From: Halobacteria archaeon HArc-gm2
GTDB lineage: Archaea; Halobacteriota; Halobacteria; Halobacteriales; Haloarculaceae
DNA length: 64,000 bases
Direction of reading: 5' to 3'
NCBI GenBank assembly: GCA_025517465.1
Contig: JAOPKE010000004.1
Coordinates: 200,165 to 264,164, forward strand
In this document: positions 43,999-52,804 of the stretch, one piece after another
Layout of the letters: each line of letters starts with the position of its first letter
Position numbering within the stretch: the stretch's first letter is position 1
Notes under the pieces: generated by a model
Databases searched by the model: none
Told to the model about the DNA's origin: nothing
Seen by the model: only the letters and a program-made list of their open reading frames with translations
Position numbers and translations under genes: made by a program

Positions 43999-46506
43999 AT
44001 GCTTCCAAAGCGAATCTCCACGACAGCGGTGTCGAACGGGACAGTCGTCGCGATCACACTCCTCGTGGTCGCGAGCACGATGGTGATTACCGCCGGCGCC
44101 GTCACGACCGGCGGCCAGTCACAGGTCGCACAGCAAGCCGAACCGGACGGGCTCTCCGGCGAGACGAACCTCTCGGACGCGGACACGGTGTTCCACGGTG
44201 AAGACGTGAACGATACCGCGGGGCGATCGGTAGCCAGCGCCGGTGACGTCAACGGCGACGGCGTCGACGACCTGATCATCGGCGCGCCGCACAACGACAC
44301 CGGCGGCGAGGACGCCGGCGCGGCCTACGTCGTTTACGGGCCCGTCGACACCGACGAGGTGGAGCTGGAAGACGCCGACGTCAAACTCGTCGGCGCCTCG
44401 GCCGACGACATGGCCGGCTGGTCCGTCTCGCACGCGGGCGACGTGAACGACGACGGCTACGACGACGTCGTCGTCGGTGCGCCGAACCACGACTCGACCG
44501 GGTCGAACACCGGCGCGGCCTACGTCGTCTACGGTGGCGACTCGCTCCCCGCGAATATGAGCCTCGCCGACGCGAACGCCACGTTGCAGGGCACCGACGC
44601 GGACGCCCGCGCGGGCTGGTCGGTGTCGAACGCGACCGACGCAGACGGTGACGACGCGGTCCTGGTCGGAGCGCCCTACGCGAACGACGGGGCGGGCGCC
44701 GCGTACCTGGTCCCCGGTGCGGACGCCGACGGGACCGCCACGCTCGACGACGCGGCCGCGGCGACGATGGAAGGCGAGTCGGCCGGCCACCTGGCGGGCT
44801 GGTCCGTCTCCGGTGCCGGTGACGTCGACGACGACGGCACGGCCGACGTCGTCGTGGGCGCGATGAACTGGTCCGGCGAGACGAACGAGACGACGAGTGC
44901 CGGCGGCGCCTACGTCGTCTCCACCGACGTCTCGGGGACGGTCGACCTCGGTTCGGCCGACCTGATCCTCACCGGCGCCTCGGACCGCGACCGCGCCGGG
45001 TGGTCGGTGTCCAGCGCCGGTGACGTGAACGACGACGGCGTCGCGGACGTCGTCGTCGGCGCGCCGTACCACGACGCCGACGCCGTCGACGCGACCGGCG
45101 CGGCCTACGTCGTCTACGGCGGCACCGACGCCGAAGGAGTGCGCTCCCTGGCAGACGCCGACCGAACGCTGACGGGCGACCGTGAGGGCGACCTGGCGGG
45201 CTGGTCCGTCTCCGACGCCGGCCCGGCCGACGTCACCTGTGACGGAATCGACGACCTGCTCGTCGGCGCGCCCGGCCACGACGAGAACGGGAACGACTCT
45301 GGTGCCGCCTACGTCGTCGCCGGAGCCCAGTCACCTCCGGCGTTCCAGTCACTCGGTGAGGCATCGTCCACGTTCTACGGCGAGGCCGCCGATGACCGCG
45401 CCGGTCACGCCGTCTCCGGCGCCGGCAACGTGACCGACGACGGCGGACCGGCTGTCCTCGTCGGCGCGCCGGACAACGACAACGACGGAGAGACCGACGC
45501 CGGCGCCGCGTACCTCCTGGACAGCGACTGCGGCGACGTGACGACAGAGAACGAGACGGAGAAGCCGACCGACAACGAGACAGAGAAGCCGACTGACACG
45601 GATACGGAGACGAAAACGGACACGGAGACCGAGACTGATACCGACACCGAGACGAGGACCGAGAAGCCGACTGACGCGCCGTTGACCGAGACGGAGACGA
45701 AGACTGACACGGACACGCCAGACACTGACACCCCGGACACGGACACGCCAGATACGGATACGCCGGATACTGATACGCCAGACACCGACACGCCGGACAC
45801 CGATACGCCGGACACTGACACGCCGGATACCGACACTCCGGACACGGATACTCCGGATACCGACACTCCGGACACCGATACGCCGGATACCGACACCCCA
45901 GACACCGACACGCCGGATACGGATACGCCGGACACTGACACCCCGGACACTGACACGCCGGATACTGATACGCCAGACACCGACACGCCGGATACTGATA
46001 CGCCAGACACCGACACGCCGGACACCGAAACCGAGACGGAAGACCAGCGTGCGGCGATCAGCTTCGTCCTGCTCTGTACCACCGACGAGGGAGCGCCCAC
46101 AGTAGGTGGAGCCGGATCCGGTGACTGTCCAGAGGGCGAACCGTTCGTCAGGTGGGAGTGGACCGGTAGTTCGTTCACCGTCGAAGACGGCGACGCGGGA
46201 ACGACGATGGAACCGTCCCTGTTCAAGGAGCCGAACGAGCCGGTCGAGGCCCAGTGGACGTCGACGACCTACGACGTCACCGGCGCCGTCGTCGGGGCGG
46301 GCGGAGAGACCTGCACGTTCCCCGGCGACCCCGGAGACCTCCCGGACACCGGGGACGTCGAGTCCTGTGAGGGAACGGGCGCCGCGTCGATGAGCAACCC
46401 GGCCGGTAGTGGAATAGTCCCCGGATCGGCACCCGGCGGACTGATCGCCGGGACGTTCGCGTTCGCCGGCGCGTCGGTCCTGGCCATCAGGCGACGGAAC
46501 TACTGA
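43999..46506 (+). CDS. FG-GAP/integrin-alpha-like surface protein with DTDTP stalk
   Basis: The 835-residue protein has a Sec-type signal and hydrophobic helix near the N terminus (about 12-36), then seven FG-GAP-type repeats ('AGWSVSSAGDVNDDGVADVVVGAPYHD', with Asp-rich Ca2+ loops) forming a beta-propeller at about 60-510. A Glu/Thr/Asp-rich section leads into 21 perfect DTDTP repeats (45706-46020), then a small domain with two Cys pairs (LLCTTDEGAP..SGDCPEG and ETCTFPGD..VESCEG) and a C-terminal helix followed by RRRNY. This is an exported cell-surface protein anchored at its C terminus, probably for adhesion or calcium-linked binding. No PGF-CTERM motif is seen. Confidence 0.92.
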   Translation: MLPKRISTTAVSNGTVVAITLLVVASTMVITAGAVTTGGQSQVAQQAEPDGLSGETNLSDADTVFHGEDVNDTAGRSVASAGDVNGDGVDDLIIGAPHNDTGGEDAGAAYVVYGPVDTDEVELEDADVKLVGASADDMAGWSVSHAGDVNDDGYDDVVVGAPNHDSTGSNTGAAYVVYGGDSLPANMSLADANATLQGTDADARAGWSVSNATDADGDDAVLVGAPYANDGAGAAYLVPGADADGTATLDDAAAATMEGESAGHLAGWSVSGAGDVDDDGTADVVVGAMNWSGETNETTSAGGAYVVSTDVSGTVDLGSADLILTGASDRDRAGWSVSSAGDVNDDGVADVVVGAPYHDADAVDATGAAYVVYGGTDAEGVRSLADADRTLTGDREGDLAGWSVSDAGPADVTCDGIDDLLVGAPGHDENGNDSGAAYVVAGAQSPPAFQSLGEASSTFYGEAADDRAGHAVSGAGNVTDDGGPAVLVGAPDNDNDGETDAGAAYLLDSDCGDVTTENETEKPTDNETEKPTDTDTETKTDTETETDTDTETRTEKPTDAPLTETETKTDTDTPDTDTPDTDTPDTDTPDTDTPDTDTPDTDTPDTDTPDTDTPDTDTPDTDTPDTDTPDTDTPDTDTPDTDTPDTDTPDTDTPDTDTPDTDTPDTDTPDTDTPDTETETEDQRAAISFVLLCTTDEGAPTVGGAGSGDCPEGEPFVRWEWTGSSFTVEDGDAGTTMEPSLFKEPNEPVEAQWTSTTYDVTGAVVGAGGETCTFPGDPGDLPDTGDVESCEGTGAASMSNPAGSGIVPGSAPGGLIAGTFAFAGASVLAIRRRNY
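45706..46020 (+). repeat. 21 tandem 15-base repeats encoding DTDTP
   Basis: Twenty-one in-frame units of 15 bases encode DTDTP without a single amino-acid change, while the codons vary freely (gac/gat, acg/acc/act, ccg/cca/ccc). A 30-base pair of units (gatactgatacgcca plus gacaccgacacgccg) occurs three times, at 45766-45795, 45961-45990 and 45991-46020, the latter two in direct tandem. It forms an extended, highly acidic and Thr-rich stalk suitable for O-glycosylation. Confidence 0.95.
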
Positions 46507-46601
46507 CCGAGCGGCCGAACGAGCCGAACCACGTCGACTTTTCTTTCTTCGACCGCGGCGGACCACCAACAGTTATCGGCGAGCGCGACACCCCGTAGAG
46601 T

Positions 46602-47726
46602 ATGACCGACTTCTCCGCGCGCGTGGAGGCGATATCGATCAGCGGCATCCGGGAGGTGTTCGAGGCGGCCGGCGAGGACGCCATCAACCTCGGGCTGGGC
46701 CAGCCCGACTTCCCGACGCCCGAGCACGCCAGGCAGGGAGCCATCGAGGCGATTCGGGCCGGCGACGTCGACGCCTACACGTCGAACAAGGGGACCGAGT
46801 CGCTGCGAGAGGCTATCGCCGACAAGCACGCGCGGGACAACGACCTCGACGTCGACCCCGAGGATATCATCGCCACCGCTGGCGGGAGCGAGGCGCTCCA
46901 CGTCGCCATCGAGGCCCACGTCGACGCCAGTGACGAGGTCGTCTTCCCTGACCCGGGGTTTGTCTCCTACGACGCGCTGACGAAACTCGCGGGGGGGACG
47001 CCCAAGCCCGTGCCGCTTCGCGAGGACCTCACGATGGACCCCGCGGCCGTCGAGGAGGCTATCACCGACGACACGGCCGCATTCGTCGTCAACAGCCCCG
47101 CGAACCCGACCGGCGCCGTCCAGTCGCCGGAGGACATGCGCGAGTTCGCCCGCATCGCCAGCGACCACGACGTGCTGTGCATCTCCGACGAGATGTACGA
47201 ACACATCGTCTTCGACGGCGAACACCGCTCGCCCGCGGAGTTCGACGACACCGGCAACGTCGTGGTAGTCAACGGCTGCTCGAAGAGCTACTCGATGACC
47301 GGCTGGCGACTCGGCTGGGTGACGGGATCGAACGAGCGCGTCGAACGCATGCTGCGCGTCCACCAGTACGCCCAGGCCTGTGCCGCCGTGCCGTCCCAGT
47401 ACGCCGCCGAGGCCGCGCTGAACGGACCCCAGGACGCTGTCACCGAGATGACCGCCGCCTTCGAGGAACGCCGCGACGTCCTCGTCGACGGGCTGGCCGA
47501 CGCCGGCCTCGACTGTCCCACGCCCCAGGGCGCCTTCTACGCGATGCCGAAGGTCCCCGAGGGGTTCGTCGACGAGGTCATCGACCGCGGCGTCGTCGTC
47601 GTGCCGGGCGAGGCCTTCGGCGAGCACGGCGCGGGGTACGCGCGCATCTCCTACGCCGTCGACGTCGAGACGCTGAAGGAGGCCCTGGAAATCATGGACG
47701 ACGCTGCACAGGCAGTCCGACCCTGA
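46602..47726 (+). CDS. Class I/II pyridoxal-phosphate aminotransferase
   Basis: The 374-residue enzyme has the fold type I motifs: 'NSPANPTGAVQSPEDM' (about 165-180), 'CISDEMYEHIVFDGEH' with the Asp that binds the PLP ring nitrogen, Lys in 'VNGCSKSYSMTGWRLGW' (about 222-238) and the C-terminal Arg in 'GYARISYA'. It resembles aspartate/alanine-type aminotransferases of archaea (I-gamma). The donor and acceptor cannot be fixed from sequence. It is the first gene of a plus-strand run, with intervals of about 150 bases to the next. Confidence 0.93.
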   Translation: MTDFSARVEAISISGIREVFEAAGEDAINLGLGQPDFPTPEHARQGAIEAIRAGDVDAYTSNKGTESLREAIADKHARDNDLDVDPEDIIATAGGSEALHVAIEAHVDASDEVVFPDPGFVSYDALTKLAGGTPKPVPLREDLTMDPAAVEEAITDDTAAFVVNSPANPTGAVQSPEDMREFARIASDHDVLCISDEMYEHIVFDGEHRSPAEFDDTGNVVVVNGCSKSYSMTGWRLGWVTGSNERVERMLRVHQYAQACAAVPSQYAAEAALNGPQDAVTEMTAAFEERRDVLVDGLADAGLDCPTPQGAFYAMPKVPEGFVDEVIDRGVVVVPGEAFGEHGAGYARISYAVDVETLKEALEIMDDAAQAVRP

Positions 47727-47873
47727 CCGCCGCACAGGCGGTCCGTCCGCGACGGCACCCGGCGCGTGACCGATCCGGTATGAGTTTCTATCCCTCGATC
47801 GCGACGCCGTCCGGCGAACTGTCACCGGGCCCGACGACAGGCCAATAGTGTTCCAGTCCGTACAGTCACACCG

Positions 47874-48245
47874 ATGGATTACCTGGCGTCCTCGAACGTC
47901 CCCGTCTACGAGACGGTCGACGAACAGCGGGCTCTCTGGGAGCGCTGTGCCGAACGCGGCCAGCCAGTGCTCGCCGTCCGCGACGCCGCGCGCGGCTACG
48001 TCGTCCACTACGACCTCCAGCACCTCGACGCCGAACTGACCCAGGCCGCCCTCCAGGCCCTGCGCGACCGCGTCCGCTCGCGACGCCCCTACCCCACCGG
48101 GACAGACCCCGTCTCCGAGACGGAGGGCGTCGGCGGCGAGGCCGGACCAGTCTCCGGCGAACTCCACGCGCCCACCGAACGCGACGCCCGTGACCTCGCC
48201 TCGCACGTCTCCGGGTTCGTCCTCGACCGGGGGAACTGGCGGTAA
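47874..48245 (+). CDS. Haloarchaeal hypothetical protein
   Basis: The 123-residue protein starts MDYLASSNVPVYETVDEQRA and has an alpha/beta pattern with a Gly/Glu-rich insertion (SETEGVGGEAGPVSGE, about 83-98) and a C-terminal helix 'ERDARDLASHVSGFVL'. I do not recognise it. It lies 63 bases before the UbiA gene. Confidence 0.65.
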   Translation: MDYLASSNVPVYETVDEQRALWERCAERGQPVLAVRDAARGYVVHYDLQHLDAELTQAALQALRDRVRSRRPYPTGTDPVSETEGVGGEAGPVSGELHAPTERDARDLASHVSGFVLDRGNWR

Positions 48246-48308
48246 GCGAGCGGGTCGACCACCCACACTCTGATTGGATTTTTAACACGAGCGCCCCTTT
48301 GACCGCAC

Positions 48309-49163
48309 ATGGCAATCGCGCGGCACGGATCCGGCGTCGCGGCCGCCGTTCGGGCGCTCGCCTCGCAGATCCACCCCGTCTTCATGCTCCCGCCGCTCGC
48401 GGCGTCGCTGTTCGGCGGGCTACTGGCCGACCAGTTCTCCCTCCCGCTCGCCGGCGTCCACCTCGCCGCCGTCTTCTTCGGCCTCTACACCGCCCACGTG
48501 AAGGACGGCTACGTCGACTTCTACGGCCGCGGCGAGGACGACGACCACCCGCTCTCGGAACGGGGCTGTCGTCTCGCGCTGGCCGGCGCCTCCGTCGGGT
48601 TCTTCGCCTGCACGCTCGGCCTGTTCGCGCTCGTCGACGTCTGGGCCGCCCTGATCACGCTCCCGGGGTGGCTCATCGGCTACCACCACGCCCCCCGACT
48701 CGACATGCATCCGGTCACCGCGAGCGTCGGCTACCCGACCGGCATCGCCTTCGCGCTACTCGGCGGGTTCTACGTCCAGACGGCCGGGCTTGCGCCCGTC
48801 GTCGTGGCACTGGCCGTCGTCTTCCTGGTCGTCCTCTCGGGGATCAAGGTCATCGACGACTCGACCGACGTCGAGTACGACCGCTCCATCGACAAGCGAA
48901 CCGTCGCCGTCGTCCTCGGGCGAACTCGGGCACGGCAGCTGGCCTACGGACTGATGTTTCTGGGAATGGTCGCCGTGCTCGGGATGGCCGTCGTGATGAG
49001 TTCCATCCCGCCGAGCGCGGCACTCGCAGCTCTCGCGTTCGGTCTCGTGGCCGTACTCTCGCGGAACGCCGACGCCGAACTCGCGACGATGCTCCTCATC
49101 CGCGGGTCCTACGTCTTTCTCGCCCTGTTGCTCGCGGCCGTGTGGTTCCGGCCGCTGGCCTGA
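48309..49163 (+). CDS. UbiA family prenyltransferase
   Basis: The 284-residue protein has eight or nine membrane helices and two Asp-rich motifs: 'VKDGYVDFYGRGEDDDHP' (about 64-81, D-x3-D) and 'KVIDDSTDVEYDRSIDKRT' (about 179-197). UbiA enzymes transfer prenyl chains to aromatic or glycerol acceptors, for menaquinone, archaeol or haem A synthesis. The acceptor here is undetermined. A TATA-like attttt-aac (48278-48286) sits 27 bases before ATG 48309, predicting a leaderless transcript. Confidence 0.9.
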   Translation: MAIARHGSGVAAAVRALASQIHPVFMLPPLAASLFGGLLADQFSLPLAGVHLAAVFFGLYTAHVKDGYVDFYGRGEDDDHPLSERGCRLALAGASVGFFACTLGLFALVDVWAALITLPGWLIGYHHAPRLDMHPVTASVGYPTGIAFALLGGFYVQTAGLAPVVVALAVVFLVVLSGIKVIDDSTDVEYDRSIDKRTVAVVLGRTRARQLAYGLMFLGMVAVLGMAVVMSSIPPSAALAALAFGLVAVLSRNADAELATMLLIRGSYVFLALLLAAVWFRPLA

Positions 49164-49192
49164 CGTGTCAGAAACCGGAAACCGGCAATCGG

Positions 49193-50395
49193 TCACTCGC
49201 CGGCCAGCGAGGTCCCGCAGTTGGGACAGAACCGGACGTCCGCCTCCATCGAGAAGGACTCGCCACAGGCGTCACAGCGAGCACCGCCGCCAGTCGAGGA
49301 CGTCCCTTCGTCGTCGGTCCCCGGGACTGCGTTCGTCTCGCCGGCCGTAGTGGACCCGAACCCGCCGTCACCGTCGTCGGCGGGCGGCGTGAATACGCGC
49401 GTGTTACTGACGTCGTCGAGGTCCTCCCCGTCGTCGTCGGATTCCACCGAATCCTCCGAATCCGTCCCGTCCCCGTCCGATTCGGTCGGCCCCCGGTCGG
49501 CAGTCGAGGTGTCGGTGTCCGTGCCAGTCGACCCGGCTGACGAATCCGACGTATCGGCGGGGGTCCCGACCGGCGTCGTCGAGTCCAGGAACGGCGGGTA
49601 TCGCTGGCCAGTCCGCATCGAAGACCGGTCGACGTCGGGTTCGACGAGCCGAACGCCGAGCGAGACGACCGTCTGGATCAGTACGTACGCCAGGGCCAGG
49701 GCGAGCGGGAACGCCGCCACCGCGGCGACGCCCGACACGACGAACCCCTCCACAGAAACGGACCCGAGTACCCACGCCGGGAGCCCCGCCGCGCGGAGCG
49801 CCCGTTCCGCGAGTTGGCCCCGTCCAGTCGCCGTTCCGACTGCCGCCAGCGCGCTCCCGAACGCCACGACAGTCGAGACGACGGCGAGGAACTGCACCAC
49901 GAGCGGGTGCGAAAAGGAGTACACCCGGTACGTGAAGGCGAGCGTCCGGACCAGGGCGAACAGGCCGACGGGGAGCAGTACCAGGGAGAAGTACCACGGG
50001 AACCCGCCGAGGGCCAGTCCGACCACGACTGCCACGACGACGAGGAGCGTCGGCGGCGCGAGTAACGTGGCCGGATGTTCGAAGCGGTAGTACTGTTCGA
50101 CGTTGCCGCGGAGGTTCAGCGTCCGTCGCCGTATACGGACCGTGACGGCGACGGCCGGGACGGCGAGCCAGAGGACGGCGAAGAGGCCGACCGCGAGCGG
50201 CGACGGGCTCTCCCCGGCCGCGAGCCCGAGTGAAACCCCGAGTACGTCGGCAACCTGAACGGCGAGCGCACCCGTCCCGCCGATCCAGACGACGGCCGCG
50301 ACGACGCCGACCAGCAGGTCGCGGAGGAACCACTGCTCGTCACCAGTGACGAGGCGAAACGAATCGGCGAGTTCGCGCCGTCGGCGTCCTGACAT
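49193..50395 (-). CDS. Multi-pass membrane protein with C-terminal zinc ribbon
   Basis: The 400-residue protein has an N-terminal basic stretch (MSGRRRRELADSF), five or six membrane helices over about 20-260, a long acidic linker (SDGDGTDSEDSVESDDDGED; about 300-330) and a C-terminal zinc ribbon, CDACGESFSMEADVRFCPNCG. Thr332 in 'SNTRVFTPP' lies in the linker. It is the last gene of the kinase/phosphatase cluster (104 bases after the FHA protein) and shares its ribbon style with the FHA protein, suggesting the two work together at the membrane. Function unknown. Confidence 0.85.
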   Translation of the reverse strand: MSGRRRRELADSFRLVTGDEQWFLRDLLVGVVAAVVWIGGTGALAVQVADVLGVSLGLAAGESPSPLAVGLFAVLWLAVPAVAVTVRIRRRTLNLRGNVEQYYRFEHPATLLAPPTLLVVVAVVVGLALGGFPWYFSLVLLPVGLFALVRTLAFTYRVYSFSHPLVVQFLAVVSTVVAFGSALAAVGTATGRGQLAERALRAAGLPAWVLGSVSVEGFVVSGVAAVAAFPLALALAYVLIQTVVSLGVRLVEPDVDRSSMRTGQRYPPFLDSTTPVGTPADTSDSSAGSTGTDTDTSTADRGPTESDGDGTDSEDSVESDDDGEDLDDVSNTRVFTPPADDGDGGFGSTTAGETNAVPGTDDEGTSSTGGGARCDACGESFSMEADVRFCPNCGTSLAGE

Positions 50396-50499
50396 TGCTT
50401 GGAGGGTGTTTTTCGCCGGGTGGGAAAGCTGTTACGCGACAGCTTCGACTCGCCGCATTATACGCTGCGATCGGAACGGGGAAACTACCGGCAGCGTGG

Positions 50500-51573
50500 T
50501 CAGGCCGCTTCGACGTCCAGGGTGACGACGTCGGAGAGTTCGAGTTCGTCGCCTGGCGCGACCGCCTCCCGGTCGCCTTTCGTCAGCGACGTGCCGTTCA
50601 CGCGGGTCGGGTTCTGGCCGAGCGCGACCGCGTAGAACTGGCCGTCCTCGCGGACGAACCGGACGTGTTCGCGGTGGACGCGAACCGCCTCGTCCTCCGG
50701 ACGGCCGGCCTCGGTCAGTAACGACCGTATCTCCCGGCCGACGATGTCGCCATCACCGGCGACGACGGTCTTGCCGTGGGCGGTCAGCGCGAGCGCACTG
50801 GGCGCGCTACCGCCGGACGATGCGTCGCCGGCTCCCACAGCGGCACCCGAGCGGGCGGCGTCGAGGTCGGCCCCGCAGCCCGCACAGAAACTGTTGTCCG
50901 GACCGACGTCGGTTCCGCAGTCGGGACACTCCGTCAGGACGCTCGCGCCACCGCGGTGGGCGTCGAGGTCCTCGCCGCACTGCGCACAGAAGCTGTCGTC
51001 CGCGTCGACGTCGCCGCCACAGGACGGACAGGCGGCGAGTTCGTCGCCGGCGCCGTCGTCGGCCGGGAAACTGCTCACGTCCGCGCCGCAGTCGGGGCAG
51101 AAGTTGACGTCGGCCGCGAGCTCGGTGCCACAGCCCGGGCAGTCGAACGACTCCGCGTCGGCCGCGCCGTCGCCCGCGTCTGCCGCCGACGCGTCGTCTG
51201 TTTCGGTTTCCTCGACGTCTGCCTCGGCGTCCGCGTCAGCACCGCCCCACTCGTCAGCGGATTCGTCGCCTGCCGCCGACTCGTCCGACTCCGTGTTCTC
51301 GTCGGAGTCGGCCTCCTCGTCGGCCGATTCGTCGTCGGACTCCTCCATCCACGACGGTGGGTCCGGTGACTCCGAATCGTCGGCGACGTCGGCGAGCGGG
51401 TCGCCATCGTCGCCCGAATCGTCCGCACCCACCGATTGCTCGTCCGACGTGGCGTCGGCTTCGTACTGCCACTCGCCACAGTCGGAGTTTGTACACCAGC
51501 CCCCAGCGGCCGCCGGGTCGAACGCCTCGCCGCAGAGCGGGCATTCGACCGACGCCGTGTCACTCTCGGACAT
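50500..51573 (-). CDS. FHA-domain protein with four zinc ribbons
   Basis: The 357-residue protein opens with a zinc ribbon (CPLCGEAF...CTNSDCGEW, about 11-36), then a very acidic linker of about 110 residues, three further ribbons (CPGCGTEL..CPDCGADV, CPSCGGDV..CAQCGEDL, CPDCGTDV..CAGCGADL; about 150-255) and a C-terminal FHA domain (about 270-357: 'GREIRSLL', 'VHREHVRFV', 'NPTRVNGTSL'). FHA domains bind phosphothreonine peptides. Four CxxC pairs in tandem suggest a protein or nucleic-acid scaffold. A possible TATA (gggtatagtgta) lies about 20-25 bases before the ATG, so it may have its own promoter in addition to read-through. Confidence 0.9.
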   Translation of the reverse strand: MSESDTASVECPLCGEAFDPAAAGGWCTNSDCGEWQYEADATSDEQSVGADDSGDDGDPLADVADDSESPDPPSWMEESDDESADEEADSDENTESDESAAGDESADEWGGADADAEADVEETETDDASAADAGDGAADAESFDCPGCGTELAADVNFCPDCGADVSSFPADDGAGDELAACPSCGGDVDADDSFCAQCGEDLDAHRGGASVLTECPDCGTDVGPDNSFCAGCGADLDAARSGAAVGAGDASSGGSAPSALALTAHGKTVVAGDGDIVGREIRSLLTEAGRPEDEAVRVHREHVRFVREDGQFYAVALGQNPTRVNGTSLTKGDREAVAPGDELELSDVVTLDVEAA

Positions 51574-51706
51574 GCCTGGGAATACACTATACCCAGGTGG
51601 TGAAAATAGTTTCCGTCAGCGAACCGGAAAAATACACTCCAGTGGGCCCGAGACGGGGGCGCTCACGCTTCGGGGTCAGCCGCTCCTCGGGAAGCTTCGG
51701 AGACAG

Positions 51707-52801
51707 TCACTCCTCGGGAACGATCACGGTCTCCCGGTCCTCGACCGGGCCGTCCGGGTCGACGGCCCTGACCGGCATCCCTTCGTCATCGCCGGGGGTC
51801 GACGGGAGTTCGGGGTCGCGGGCCAGGACGACCGACAGGTTGTCCTTTCCGCCGCGTTCGTTCGACAGGTCGATCAGGCCCGACGCGGCGTCGTCCAGCG
51901 AGTCCGACCCGAGAACCAGGTCGCGGATCTCCTCGTCCGTGACGACGGCCTCGCGCACGACCTCGGCGGCCTCGTCGCTCCGGCCTGCCTCGACGTATCG
52001 CTCGTACAGCGCGGGCGCGTCGGTCTGGGCGTCGATCAGCCCGTCGCTCGTCACGAGCAGGACGTCCTCGGCGAACAGCGTGACGGAGTTGGTCTCGACG
52101 GGGACCGACGCCGTCTCCGGGTCGCCGTCGCCCGCGCCGCCGAGTGCGCGCGTTATCTCGTTGCCCCTGGGGTGGACGTGGGCCGCGACGTCGTCGATTT
52201 CGCCCCGGTCGTGTAGCTCCTGGACGACGCCGTGGTCCTTCGTGAGCAGTTCGATGGACTGGCGCGCGCCGTTGACGAGGTAGGCGCGGCTGTCACCGAC
52301 CCAGCCGTAGTGGACTTCGCCGTCGACGACGACGCCCGCGACGGCCGTCGTGTAGGCCTGGGTCCCGCTCTCGGCGGCGTACCGGACGACTTCACGGTGG
52401 GCGGCGACGATGGCATCCGCGACGGCCGTCTGGAGGTCAGTGGCGGTCGGCCGGTCGGGCAGCAGCGACTCGTCGATATCGACAGCGAAGGCGTCGGGGT
52501 TCCGCCTGCTCGCCTCGGCGACGACGGGTGCCAGTTCCTCACAGATGACCGTCGTCGCCAGGTAGGAGGCGACGTCACCGGCGTCGTGGCCGCCCGCGCC
52601 GTCGGCGAGGGCGAACACCGCGGCGCTCCGATTCGCTGGCGGGTCCTCGTCGTCTCGCTCGCCGGTTCGATCTTCGCCGACCCCGTCCGTGGTCACACCC
52701 GACCGGTGGCCCTGTTCGAAGACGGACAGCGCGACGCTGTCCTCGTTGATACCCCCGCCGCGCTTGCGGTCCCCGACGTCGTAGTTGGTAGCGTAGTCCA
52801 T
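51707..52801 (-). CDS. PP2C family serine/threonine phosphatase
   Basis: The 364-residue protein has the PP2C motifs in order: 'RKRGGGINEDSVAL' (about 12-25), 'ALADGAGGHDAGDVASYL', 'GWVGDSRAYLV', 'LLVTSDGLIDAQ' and 'GGKDNLSVVLA', with the Asp residues for two metal ions. It should remove phosphates from Ser/Thr and reverse the neighbouring kinase. It carries a C-terminal tail with DRETVIVPEE (Thr358). It follows the kinase after three bases, so they are cotranslated. Confidence 0.95.
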   Translation of the reverse strand: MDYATNYDVGDRKRGGGINEDSVALSVFEQGHRSGVTTDGVGEDRTGERDDEDPPANRSAAVFALADGAGGHDAGDVASYLATTVICEELAPVVAEASRRNPDAFAVDIDESLLPDRPTATDLQTAVADAIVAAHREVVRYAAESGTQAYTTAVAGVVVDGEVHYGWVGDSRAYLVNGARQSIELLTKDHGVVQELHDRGEIDDVAAHVHPRGNEITRALGGAGDGDPETASVPVETNSVTLFAEDVLLVTSDGLIDAQTDAPALYERYVEAGRSDEAAEVVREAVVTDEEIRDLVLGSDSLDDAASGLIDLSNERGGKDNLSVVLARDPELPSTPGDDEGMPVRAVDPDGPVEDRETVIVPEE

Positions 52802-52804
52802 GGT

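Noticed and set aside
45706-46020. Possible CRISPR-like array from 15-base repeats
   Set aside because: The repeats are contiguous, in frame and encode DTDTP; there are no spacers.
45405-46226. Long minus-strand reading frame coding for SVSGV repeats
   Set aside because: It is the complement of the DTDTP repeat gene. The plus-strand product has a signal, propeller and anchor, while the antisense repeat is explained by the 15-base periodicity.
46500-48266. 588-codon minus-strand frame opposite the aminotransferase
   Set aside because: The plus-strand aminotransferase has all catalytic motifs; this frame is its shadow.
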